The translations under genes and the position numbers were made by a program. Shown here one piece after another: positions 51,022 to 61,734 of a stretch of 64,000 nt of DNA (its first letter is position 1; every line of letters starts with the position of its first letter). Below the pieces are notes generated by a model. That model ran no database searches, was not told where the DNA came from, and saw nothing but the letters and a program-made list of their open reading frames with translations. The stretch spans positions 1-64,000 of the forward strand of contig JAAXXT010000009.1 of assembly GCA_013334325.1 (NCBI GenBank). The letters run 5' to 3'. The DNA is from Erysipelotrichaceae bacterium. GTDB lineage: Bacteria; Bacillota_I; Bacilli_A; Erysipelotrichales; Erysipelotrichaceae.

Positions 51022-53535
51022 ATGTATCAGAAAGAAACTATTTTTAAATTAAACCAAGACATCACCACGCATTTCACACACATTTTCCCTATTGAGCCAA
51101 GCTTTTCATTGACCCACGCAGGAGTAAGTCGTTTGGTTATGTTGGATAGATATTCTCAAAAAGACAGAAGTCTTAAGACCCTTGGGGTCAATGACCTCGT
51201 CGTTACCATCGTAAAAGAAGATCCTAAGTTTCCAGCTCGAGGCATTGGGATCATTACGAAGATGGATAAAGAAAAAGAAGAAGTTACTATTAAGCTCGAT
51301 GAAGAATTTAGAGCGATCTTAGAAGATGAGAAGGAAGCCGAAACAGGGCTTATTGTCCGTCCTTTTAAACGAGTAGAAAAACCTTTAGAGATCTATTATG
51401 AACAGATCGCTAAACGTGTAGGTAAGTCTTTAGCGTCCACTGAACAAACTCCTGAACTTAAAGAAAAGTTCAGTGCTTCTTTCGCTGATGAACTCGCTAA
51501 AATGAACATCATCCCTGCAGGTAGAGTACTGTATGGGGCAGGTAGTGGAACACAAGTTACTTACTTCAATTGTTTCGTTATGCCTTTTATTCATGACAGT
51601 AGAGGAGGCATCTCCAGTCATCGTGCAGAAGTCATGGAGATCATGTCTAGAGGTGGAGGTGTAGGAACCAACGGATCTACACTTAGACCTAAGAGCGCCC
51701 CTGCGAAAGGCGTAGGTGGTAAATCATCAGGCGCAGTCAGTTGGCTCAACGATATCGCTAATCTAACCCATTTGGTTGAACAAGGCGGAAGTCGTCGTGG
51801 TGCCCAAATGATCATGTTGGCAGATTGGCATCCAGACATCATCGAATTCATTGTATCTAAGATGCAAAATGCCAAGGTCTTAAAATGGCTCACTGAAAAC
51901 TCAAAAGATTATCAGATCGTAGAAGAAGCTAAACGTAAACTGAAATTCGTTCCTTTGACAAGAGTTGAAAGAGAACTATATGAAGCAGTCGTCGACAGTA
52001 AGAATGCTGCTCCTCAAGTCGTTGAATACGCAAGAGAGATGTTGATCGACGGAGGTAAACTAGAAGTCCACGCCCCTGAATTCTTATCAGGCGCTAATAT
52101 TTCAGTAACCTTTACAAAAGAATTCATGGAAGCAGTTAAACATGACCGCGACTTCGAACTTCGTTTCCCAGATCTACAGAATTATACAAAACAACAAAAA
52201 GATGACTATGATGCCAAGTGGCAAGACTGTGGTGATGTCAGAGAATGGCAAGCCATGGGTTATCCTATCAAAGTCTATAGAACGATAAAAGCCAGAGATC
52301 TATGGGATCTCGTCAGTTTCTGTTCGACCTATTCTGCAGAACCTGGAATCTTCTTCATCGACAACGCCAATGACATGACCAACGCGAAAGCTTATGGACA
52401 AAAAGTCGTCGCCACCAATCCTTGTGGTGAACAACCTTTAGCGGCCTATAGTGTATGTAACTTAGCCGCCATCAACTTAGCCAACTTCGTCGATCGTAAG
52501 AGCGGTAAGATCCTGTATAAGGAACTCGCCGATAGCGTTAAGATCTGTGTACGTATGCAAGATGACGTCATCGACGATACACCTTACTTCTTAGAACCCA
52601 ATCAAAAACAAGCCACTGGTGAACGCCGTGTCGGCTTAGGTGTTATGGGCCTTCATGATCTATTGATCTGGGCTGGTCTACGTTATGGCTCAAAACAATC
52701 CTTGGTCGCCATCGATGAGATCTTTAGAACCATCGCCGAAGCTGCTTATACAGAGTCCATCGACTTAGCCGCTGAAAAAGGATCTTTCCCTTTCTTGACT
52801 AGTCGTGAAGCTTTCATAAATACAGGCTATATGAGACAAATGAACGATGATATCCGTAGTGGTGTCCTCAAACATGGGATCCGTAATTCTCATTTATTAA
52901 CCATAGCCCCTACAGGTTCCACAGGAACCATGGTTGGGGTATCAACTGGTCTTGAACCTTATTTCTCATTCTCCTACTTTAGAAGCGGAAGACTCGGTAA
53001 ATTCATCGAAGTCAACGCCCAGATCGTAGAAGACTGGTTGGCAGTTCATCCAGAATATACACGTCAAACCTTACCTGATTTCTTCGTCTCAGCGATGGAT
53101 CTTACCCCTGAAGAACACGCCGATACCCAATGTGCAATTCAACGTTGGATCGACTCTTCGATCTCCAAAACGGTCAACGCCCCTAAAGGCTTCTCCGTTA
53201 AACAAGTCCAAAAGATCTATGAACGTCTCTATGATGGAAAAGCCAAAGGCGGAACCGTGTATGTCGATGGAAGTCGTGATTCTCAAGTCCTTTCTCTCAG
53301 TAATGATGAAGATAAGAATTGGGCTCAAATGGACCTCGTCAAAGACTTTGGGGTCAACGTCAAAGAACAACAAGTTGAAGAAAAGAAAACAGATCTTAGA
53401 TCTGATCGTATGGATAGAAACATCGGCGTTGAAGTCGGTGATATCTGCCCAATCTGTTTAGAAGGTGTCGTTGAAGAAATCGGTGGATGCAATACTTGCA
53501 CCAACTGTAACGCACAGCTTAAATGTGGTCTCTAA
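51022..53535 (+). CDS. nrdJ: Adenosylcobalamin-dependent ribonucleotide reductase
   Basis: An 837-residue class II reductase converting ribonucleotides to deoxyribonucleotides with AdoCbl as radical source. FNCFVMP carries one redox cysteine, NPCGEQPL the thiyl-radical cysteine in the finger loop, and APTGSTGTMVG the substrate-phosphate region. The C-terminus holds CPIC and CNTCTNC, a likely zinc/redox thiol cluster. The ATG at 51022 (MYQKETIF), with GGGA upstream and a TATGAT/TAAAAT -10 region near 50972-50982, is preferred to the ORF-track ATG that has no ribosome binding site. It is downstream of the riboswitch operon, with which it may also be co-transcribed. No other reductase is in the window. 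Confidence 0.96.
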   Translation: MYQKETIFKLNQDITTHFTHIFPIEPSFSLTHAGVSRLVMLDRYSQKDRSLKTLGVNDLVVTIVKEDPKFPARGIGIITKMDKEKEEVTIKLDEEFRAILEDEKEAETGLIVRPFKRVEKPLEIYYEQIAKRVGKSLASTEQTPELKEKFSASFADELAKMNIIPAGRVLYGAGSGTQVTYFNCFVMPFIHDSRGGISSHRAEVMEIMSRGGGVGTNGSTLRPKSAPAKGVGGKSSGAVSWLNDIANLTHLVEQGGSRRGAQMIMLADWHPDIIEFIVSKMQNAKVLKWLTENSKDYQIVEEAKRKLKFVPLTRVERELYEAVVDSKNAAPQVVEYAREMLIDGGKLEVHAPEFLSGANISVTFTKEFMEAVKHDRDFELRFPDLQNYTKQQKDDYDAKWQDCGDVREWQAMGYPIKVYRTIKARDLWDLVSFCSTYSAEPGIFFIDNANDMTNAKAYGQKVVATNPCGEQPLAAYSVCNLAAINLANFVDRKSGKILYKELADSVKICVRMQDDVIDDTPYFLEPNQKQATGERRVGLGVMGLHDLLIWAGLRYGSKQSLVAIDEIFRTIAEAAYTESIDLAAEKGSFPFLTSREAFINTGYMRQMNDDIRSGVLKHGIRNSHLLTIAPTGSTGTMVGVSTGLEPYFSFSYFRSGRLGKFIEVNAQIVEDWLAVHPEYTRQTLPDFFVSAMDLTPEEHADTQCAIQRWIDSSISKTVNAPKGFSVKQVQKIYERLYDGKAKGGTVYVDGSRDSQVLSLSNDEDKNWAQMDLVKDFGVNVKEQQVEEKKTDLRSDRMDRNIGVEVGDICPICLEGVVEEIGGCNTCTNCNAQLKCGL

Positions 53536-53556
53536 AAATCCCGTAAGGGATTTTTA
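53535..53556 (+). terminator. Terminator of nrdJ
   Basis: AAAATCCC-GTAA-GGGATTTT followed by TATTTG, beginning at the last base of the stop codon. Confidence 0.82.
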
Positions 53557-53561
53557 TTTGA

Positions 53562-53567
53562 TATGAT
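53562..53567 (+). promoter_or_regulatory. Extended -10 of photolyase gene (leaderless)
   Basis: TGATATGAT: TATGAT with an extended -10 TG, ending exactly 6 nt before the ATG at 53574. The -35 position falls in the nrdJ terminator and has no consensus. Confidence 0.45.
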
Positions 53568-53573
53568 AGACCT

Positions 53574-54851
53574 ATGAAACATGTCGTCTATTGGATATCT
53601 CGTGCTTTACGTACGATCGATAATCAAGCCCTCTATGAAGCTCAACAATTTGCCCTTTCTAGACAAGAACCTTTAATTGTCTTTTTCAATCTCATCGATG
53701 ATTTTCCTCATGCGAATACAAGAAACATGGATTTCCTATTAAAAGGTTTAGTTGAAGTCTCTCTTAAACTAAAGAAACTCAATATCTCTACACTCGTTAC
53801 ACAAGGTCAATCCCTTGATCAACTCAAGAAACTCTCAAAAGAGATAGAAATCAGTGCGATATACACTGAACACAATCCACTAAGACCTATTAAACGACTT
53901 CATGAATCCGTCTCAAAATGGGCACTCGAAAAAAAGATCCTTTTTCACAGAATCAATACGGCTTGTGTCATACCTGTATGGATCGCTTCTCCTAAACTAG
54001 AGTATTCCGCGAAGACAATACGCGCTAAAATCATGAACAATTTCGAACCTTATCTTGAGAAAGACTATCCTTTGATTTCTCATCCTTATATTTCTTCGAT
54101 CAATTCTGTTTTTACCTTAGAAGAAGCAGAGAAATTGATGAAGGATAGAAACTGGGAACCATTAACTCTTTCTTCTTTGGTTCCAGGAGAAGACGCCGCC
54201 AATAGAATTTTAGAAGACTTCATAGCTCATCGACTTGAACATTATGATCATCGTAATGAGATCAACTCTCAAGGACAATCCCACCTTTCTGCGTATCTTC
54301 ATTTTGGGATGATTTCCCCTTTAAAAATGATCAGGGACGTAAAGAACTCAAATCACCCCAATGCGCCTTTGTTTATTGAGGAAGCCATGGTTCGTAGAGA
54401 GCTCGCAGAGAATTACTGTTTCTACTGTGATCACTATGATGAACTCAGTGGTGCTTGGCCTTGGGCCCAAGCTTCATTGAACACTCATCGAAATGATCCA
54501 AGAATGTATGTGTATACCCTAAAGCAATTCGAGAATGGGAAGACCCATGATGAACTATGGAATACCTGTCAAAAAATGGTCAGAGAAACGGGTTACTTAA
54601 ATTCTTATTTGCGTATGTATTGGGCAAAGATGGTTCTCTTTTGGAGTGAAAGTCCTGAAGAAGCCATCAAGATATTGATCCATCTCAATGACACTTACTT
54701 CCTTGATGGGAGAGATCCAAATGGGTATACTGGAATCATGTGGAGTGTCGCTGCGGTCCATGATCGTCCTTGGTTTGATAAACCTATCCATGGTTTGATT
54801 AGAGCGATGGGAAAAGATGGAACCTTAAAGAAAACGAAGATAAAACTATGA
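53574..54851 (+). CDS. phr: Class II CPD photolyase
   Basis: A 425-residue light-driven DNA repair enzyme splitting cyclobutane pyrimidine dimers. The C-terminal FAD-binding half has class II hallmarks: YLRMYWAKMVLFWSESPEEA, LNDTYFLDGRDPNGYTGIMW and VHDRPWF. The N-terminal half is the Rossmann-like antenna domain. No Shine-Dalgarno is visible and a -10 box ends 6 nt before the ATG. The next gene overlaps by 4 nt. Class II enzymes are sporadic in Bacillota, so transfer is possible but not shown. Confidence 0.94.
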   Translation: MKHVVYWISRALRTIDNQALYEAQQFALSRQEPLIVFFNLIDDFPHANTRNMDFLLKGLVEVSLKLKKLNISTLVTQGQSLDQLKKLSKEIEISAIYTEHNPLRPIKRLHESVSKWALEKKILFHRINTACVIPVWIASPKLEYSAKTIRAKIMNNFEPYLEKDYPLISHPYISSINSVFTLEEAEKLMKDRNWEPLTLSSLVPGEDAANRILEDFIAHRLEHYDHRNEINSQGQSHLSAYLHFGMISPLKMIRDVKNSNHPNAPLFIEEAMVRRELAENYCFYCDHYDELSGAWPWAQASLNTHRNDPRMYVYTLKQFENGKTHDELWNTCQKMVRETGYLNSYLRMYWAKMVLFWSESPEEAIKILIHLNDTYFLDGRDPNGYTGIMWSVAAVHDRPWFDKPIHGLIRAMGKDGTLKKTKIKL

Positions 54852-55342
54852 AACTGAAATTCAAAAAAGACCTCTCAAATAAGCAAATCGCCGCCATCGC
54901 TGTCATAGGCGTCACTTCCCCTTATATCGTTTTCTTTGGCTTTATGATTTCAACCGCAGTTATTCCTAAAGCTCCTGAACAACATGATTTTACTCAATTC
55001 CAAAATCAAGTCGAAAAAATCGATTTAGTCGACTTTGACTACATCGATGATTATGCGGTCCTAGAAACCCTTGATCCACTAAGCAACACTTCTGTTCTAA
55101 ATGACTTATCAAATCTTTGGTTTCATAATTCTGGATATGGAGATCCACCAGGCTTTGGAGGAAAGTGTATCCTGCTTTCTTTTAAGGATGATTCGCACCG
55201 AATCGTTTGTAGTATGGGATATGCCTACTTCAACGACGACGATGAAGATCTACATTTTTTTACTACTGCATGGCGATATATAAAATCAGAAGAGTATAAA
55301 ACTCTTTTAGAACGTTACTTTACTTCTAAACTAGATTATTAA
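54848..55342 (+). CDS. Hypothetical membrane-anchored protein
   Basis: A 164-residue protein I do not recognise. Residues 1-15 are basic, one hydrophobic helix spans about 15-38, and the rest is an acidic extracytoplasmic domain with aromatic residues and two cysteines (GGKCILLSF and RIVCSMGY) separated by 12 residues that might form a disulfide. It overlaps the photolyase gene by ATGA, so it is translationally coupled to it; no functional link is evident. Confidence 0.65.
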   Translation: MKLKFKKDLSNKQIAAIAVIGVTSPYIVFFGFMISTAVIPKAPEQHDFTQFQNQVEKIDLVDFDYIDDYAVLETLDPLSNTSVLNDLSNLWFHNSGYGDPPGFGGKCILLSFKDDSHRIVCSMGYAYFNDDDEDLHFFTTAWRYIKSEEYKTLLERYFTSKLDY

Positions 55343-55362
55343 TCTCATTAAAGGAGAATCCT

Positions 55363-55674
55363 ATGAACGATATATCTTCTTACTTATTAATGGTGGTCAC
55401 CTATACGACCAAACCTGGTTTAAGATCAGCCTTTCATGAAGTTATTTTAAAAGAGGGACTTCAGGAAGCTTCTCGTCAAGAAGCTGGAAACATCGCTTAT
55501 GATTATTTCCTTTCTGTCGATCGTCCTGATGAGCTCTTACTCGTTGAGAAATGGATCGATAAAGACGCATTGTCGCTTCATAAGACCTTGCCTCATTTTC
55601 TAAGACTACAAGCTCTAAAAGATGAGTTTATAAAAAGTGTCTCAGTCGTAATAACTCAGATCGATCCTAAATAA
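55363..55674 (+). CDS. ABM-domain monooxygenase-like protein (YgiN family)
   Basis: A 103-residue dimeric ferredoxin-like-fold protein of the antibiotic-biosynthesis-monooxygenase/YgiN family. LLMVVTYTTKPG at the start, NIAYDYFLSVDRPDELLLVEKW in the middle and the HKTLPHF segment are typical. Family members act on quinones, haem degradation products or unknown electrophiles. AAAGGAG precedes the ATG. Last gene before the terminator of this strand. Confidence 0.82.
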   Translation: MNDISSYLLMVVTYTTKPGLRSAFHEVILKEGLQEASRQEAGNIAYDYFLSVDRPDELLLVEKWIDKDALSLHKTLPHFLRLQALKDEFIKSVSVVITQIDPK

Positions 55675-55687
55675 ATGCCTCAACGAG

Positions 55688-55711
55688 AAGAGTCCAACGG
55701 ACTCTTTTTAT
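55688..55711 (+). terminator. Terminator of photolyase-ABM genes
   Basis: AAGAGTCC-AAC-GGACTCTT followed by TTTAT on the plus strand. Confidence 0.85.
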
Positions 55712-55744
55712 ATTTACTGGATGAGAATTGAAACATTATATAAT

Positions 55745-55771
55745 CAAAAAAACGCCTCATTTATTGAGGCG
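55745..55771 (-). terminator. Terminator of B12-binding/ABC operon
   Basis: CGCCTCA-N5-TGAGGCG followed by TTTTTTT on the minus strand. Confidence 0.88.
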
Positions 55772-55778
55772 CTTATGT

Positions 55779-56465
55779 CTATTGATTAATATCTAGGATG
55801 ATTTTCCCATCTTTGATTTCGATGATACGATCTGCTTTTTCGGCGATGTGTTGGTCATGGGTAATGATGAGGAAGGTTGTCCCATACTTACGATTGATCT
55901 CACGCATCAATTGATAGATCTGTTCTGCGGTATCTGAATCTAAGTTTCCTGTAGGTTCATCCGCTAGGATCATCTTAGGTCGATTCATCAAGGCTCTTGC
56001 GATGGCGGTACGTTGTTGTTGACCACCAGACATCTTAAGGGCGTTGTTGTTTTTTACTTTGCTTAAACCTACGAGCTCTATAAGTTCTTCGGCTCTAGCC
56101 ATAGCTTCTTTATCTACAGATCCATGTTGGATACGATAAGGAATCAAAATGTTTTCTAAAGCTGAGAATTCAGGTAAGAGGTAATGAAATTGAAAGATGA
56201 AGCCTAAAGTCTGATTTCTAAGAATGGCCAATTCTTTTGTTTTCATCTTACTGACTTCTTTCCCATTGATGATGATCTCACCACTGGACGGTTTATCCAA
56301 AGTACCTAGGATATTCAACATCGTTGATTTACCTGAACCGGATTGACCGATGATACTACTGAAGGAACCTTCTTCGATGCTTAGATTCACATCGAAGAGG
56401 ACTTGATTCTTTATCTTATCCCCATAGAATTTGGTGATGTTTTTTAGTTCTAGGATCTTAGCCAT
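55779..56465 (-). CDS. ABC transporter ATPase, LolD/MacB type
   Basis: A 228-residue ATPase of the type working with FtsX-fold permeases. Walker [11 protein letters not shown]-loop [12 protein letters not shown], signature [15 protein letters not shown], Walker [13 protein letters not shown] and switch His in ITHDQHI. It overlaps the permease gene by 8 nt. Such mechanotransmission-type complexes export peptides or lipids, or signal across the membrane. Confidence 0.94.
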   Translation of the reverse strand: MAKILELKNITKFYGDKIKNQVLFDVNLSIEEGSFSSIIGQSGSGKSTMLNILGTLDKPSSGEIIINGKEVSKMKTKELAILRNQTLGFIFQFHYLLPEFSALENILIPYRIQHGSVDKEAMARAEELIELVGLSKVKNNNALKMSGGQQQRTAIARALMNRPKMILADEPTGNLDSDTAEQIYQLMREINRKYGTTFLIITHDQHIAEKADRIIEIKDGKIILDINQ

Positions 56466-57609
56466 TACGGATTACCTCGATAGGAGAAAGCTTCTTAGAT
56501 TTTCTCGCTGGAATAAAGGAAGCCACTAAAGCTGAGAAGACAGCGATACTTCCTGATGCTAGGATAAACGGAATATCAAATTCAATCGGTATGATGGGTG
56601 TCCCATCCGCTGCTTTCGCAAAAGTGGTAAAGCTTTGAAGTAGGCCATAGCCTAAAGCCATACCTAAGAGTCCCCCAAAGACTCCTAAAATTAAACCTTG
56701 GAAAATGAAAATCAAGGACGCATTGGAATCATTGATCCCCATGGCTTTTAAGATACCGATCTGTCTAGATTTCTGTAAGACTGTGATCGCTAAAGTACTG
56801 GCGATCCCTAAGACAACTGAAATCAAAACGAAAATCTGAATCATGATGGTTGAGACGGATTGTCCATTTAACCCTGATAAGAGTTCCGCATTTTGAGCTT
56901 TCCAATCCACCATCTTAAGTCCTGTAGGGACGTTTGAACTGAGTTCTAAGGCTAAGGCATCAGCCTTAAAGACATCTTTGACTTGGATCTCGACACTGTT
57001 TATCAAATTGTCTAGACCTAAGAGATCTTGAGCGAAAGAAGGCGTAGATATGACCCAACTGTCATTAAGGGCAGCGATCTTAAGATCTGCGATCCCTACG
57101 ACTTTGACTTCAACTGATTTTAAAGAAGGGGTTTGTAGAGTAAACATATCGTTGAGATTAAGCTTGAGCTGTTCAGCCAAGCCTTTCCCAATAACGATCT
57201 CGGTGTTGTTTGTTGCGAGACGTCCTTCGATCAACTTCGTTTCGATCTTAGCGATGTCTAATGAATCTTGAGAAAGACCTCTTACTAAGACAGATTGGCT
57301 TTGATCAGGTGTGACCCCAAAGGCAGGACCACTGATGGAGAGCCCAACTTTCGTTAAACGTGTATCTTCTTGAAGAGACTTTAGCCAAGAATCATTGATG
57401 GTAAAGCTTTCTCCTCTAACTTCAGTAGATACTGAAATATGAGCTGAACTTCCTATGGTTTTATCCACTAGAGAAGTTTGTAGACCACTGATAAGTAATC
57501 CAATAAAGATCTGAACGGAGATGCCTAATGCGATCCCCAAGATGATCAATATGGTTTGACCTTTATTGTAGGATAGAAAACGTTTTGCGATTTGAAAGGA
57601 AAGCCTCAT
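56458..57609 (-). CDS. FtsX-like ABC permease (MacB/LolE type)
   Basis: A 383-residue permease with one N-terminal helix, a large extracytoplasmic MacB-periplasmic-core-like domain (about residues 45-230) and three C-terminal helices ending [18 protein letters not shown], the standard coupling-helix and C-terminal pattern of the family. It overlaps the ATPase and, by 4 nt, the B12-binding-domain gene upstream. Substrate unknown. Confidence 0.9.
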   Translation of the reverse strand: MRLSFQIAKRFLSYNKGQTILIILGIALGISVQIFIGLLISGLQTSLVDKTIGSSAHISVSTEVRGESFTINDSWLKSLQEDTRLTKVGLSISGPAFGVTPDQSQSVLVRGLSQDSLDIAKIETKLIEGRLATNNTEIVIGKGLAEQLKLNLNDMFTLQTPSLKSVEVKVVGIADLKIAALNDSWVISTPSFAQDLLGLDNLINSVEIQVKDVFKADALALELSSNVPTGLKMVDWKAQNAELLSGLNGQSVSTIMIQIFVLISVVLGIASTLAITVLQKSRQIGILKAMGINDSNASLIFIFQGLILGVFGGLLGMALGYGLLQSFTTFAKAADGTPIIPIEFDIPFILASGSIAVFSALVASFIPARKSKKLSPIEVIRNG

Positions 57610-58229
57610 TTTTTAATGACCTCGCTTGCCTTTAGTAGATCTTCATAGGTCTGACAGACAAGAAGATTCTGTCCTTTAACTCCATTTGGGTTATTCATAA
57701 TGGCTCTTCCACCTAAGATGATCTTAAGCTCAGGATTGGCCTCATTGACTAAACCGATCATCGTATTTAAGCTGCTCATCGTATAGAAGTTAGAGATACT
57801 GATGGCTAACGCATCGAGATGACACTCTCTTACGAGATCTACCAATTCATGTTTAGGTAAACTGTTACCTAAGTAATAGACCTCAAAACCTAATAGTCTA
57901 AGATAATCCGCAGCGATCCTTCCACCCAACTCATGAAGTTCTCCTTCAGGGGTCACAACGGCGATCTTGCGGGTTTTTTGTGTTGGGGCGAGCTTAAGTA
58001 CATAAGGATACATCGCTTCGATGGTGGTCCTTACGATCTGTGTCTTGATGTGTTCTTCCCATACATTGTGATCTTTATTGTCTACATCTTCTAAGGCATG
58101 AGAAAGAATGCCTTGATAGACGCTGATCAAATCGATTTGTTTTTTATCTAAGGCGTTTGTGATCAATGATAAAGCAGTATCTTTATCTAAAGCATTCAAT
58201 GCGTTTAAATACTGTTGTTTAAGTTCCAT
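57606..58229 (-). CDS. Stand-alone B12-binding-domain protein
   Basis: A 207-residue two-domain protein: an N-terminal helical cap (residues about 1-85, containing WEEHIKTQIVR) and a Rossmann-like B12-binding domain starting VTPEGELHELGGRIAADYLR. ExHxLG replaces the common DxHxxG and holds the candidate axial histidine, as in the CarH/LitR light sensors and corrinoid proteins. The cap keeps the EEH element of CarH-type caps, but the tryptophan nine residues earlier that sits over the adenosyl group seems absent. There is no DNA-binding domain. Translationally coupled (ATGA) to a FtsX-type ABC permease and its ATPase, which is an unusual setting; a sensor function is inferred. Confidence 0.85.
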   Translation of the reverse strand: MELKQQYLNALNALDKDTALSLITNALDKKQIDLISVYQGILSHALEDVDNKDHNVWEEHIKTQIVRTTIEAMYPYVLKLAPTQKTRKIAVVTPEGELHELGGRIAADYLRLLGFEVYYLGNSLPKHELVDLVRECHLDALAISISNFYTMSSLNTMIGLVNEANPELKIILGGRAIMNNPNGVKGQNLLVCQTYEDLLKASEVIKK

Positions 58230-58304
58230 ACTTCTCCTTTTATTATTCTTTAAGTTACTTAACCATTTTAGTGTTTAACCCTTAATAAGTCAAATTATAT
58301 ACCC

Positions 58305-58336
58305 ATTAAAAAAACACCTGAATCGAATCAGGTGTT
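58305..58336 (-). terminator. Terminator of lysS operon
   Basis: AACACCTGA-N6-TCAGGTGTT followed by TTTTTAAT on the minus strand. Confidence 0.88.
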
Positions 58337-58341
58337 AAGGT

Positions 58342-60818
<2,477 letters not shown>

Positions 60819-61688
60819 TTAGTTTGTCCTATGGATATTTAAAAGTTCTTCTTCATTAAAAGTATAGCTCGTATTACAAAAATGACAGGTGATCTCTGCG
60901 CCTTTGTCTTCGTTGATCATGAGTTCAAGTTCATCTTTGTCGATGGTCGATAAGGCATCATGAAGTCTATCTTTACTACAACTACATTTAAATTGTAAGG
61001 TTTGGACTCCCATGATCTCTACTTCATCAAAAAGTGCCAAAGCAATCTCATCAGGCGTCATCCCATCATGGATCATTTCTGAGATAGGACGTAGATGTTT
61101 AACCACGTCTTCTGTCATTAAAAGGTCAGTTTCTGTAGCGCTAGGCATCAGTTGAATGAGTAGGCCACCAGAGGCTAAGATTTCATTTTCTTTCCCAACC
61201 AAGACTCCTAATGAGACAGCAGAAGGTGTCTGTTCACTTACGGTAAAGTAATAAGCGAAATCATCTCCGATCTCACCAGTCTGTAGTTCTACTGTTCCGG
61301 TAAAATCAGCTTTCATATGGGTATTACGAATGACCCTTAAGGTCCCATCTTTCCCAACGGCTTTACCTACATCTAATTTATTGGTTGTTTCATTGATCAA
61401 AAGAACTTCTGGATTAGACACAAAGCCTCTTAATTCCCCAAAAGTATTGGCTTCACATAGTATGGTCCCTAAAGGACCTTTCCCATTGATTTGGACAGTA
61501 ACGCTTTCTCCTGTATCCTTAAGCATAGCCCCTAGCATCGCAGTTGCGCTTAAAGTACGTCCTAAAGCAGCACTGGCGGTAGGAAGTGTATGGTGTCGAT
61601 GAGCTGCCTCAGCGACGGAATCTGTTGAATTAAGCACCATGATACGGATCGCTCCGTTTTTAGTCATGGCTTTAACTAAAGTATCCAT
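60819..61688 (-). CDS. hslO: Redox-regulated chaperone Hsp33
   Basis: A 289-residue holdase chaperone activated by oxidation. The C-terminal zinc centre is visible as KCSCSK and CHFC, the CxC and CxxC pairs. The N-terminal domain begins TKNGAIRIMVLNSTD. It lies between the ftsH terminator and dusB; the zinc centre makes it responsive to oxidants such as hypochlorite or peroxide at high temperature. Confidence 0.97.
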   Translation of the reverse strand: MDTLVKAMTKNGAIRIMVLNSTDSVAEAAHRHHTLPTASAALGRTLSATAMLGAMLKDTGESVTVQINGKGPLGTILCEANTFGELRGFVSNPEVLLINETTNKLDVGKAVGKDGTLRVIRNTHMKADFTGTVELQTGEIGDDFAYYFTVSEQTPSAVSLGVLVGKENEILASGGLLIQLMPSATETDLLMTEDVVKHLRPISEMIHDGMTPDEIALALFDEVEIMGVQTLQFKCSCSKDRLHDALSTIDKDELELMINEDKGAEITCHFCNTSYTFNEEELLNIHRTN

Positions 61689-61699
61689 TTTTGTCTCCT

Positions 61700-61726
61700 T
61701 GAATAAAAACCCCTGTTGTCAGGGGT
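61700..61726 (-). terminator. Terminator of ftsH
   Basis: ACCCCTG-ACAA-CAGGGGT followed by TTTTATT on the minus strand. Confidence 0.88.
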
Positions 61727-61734
61727 AGTGTTAT

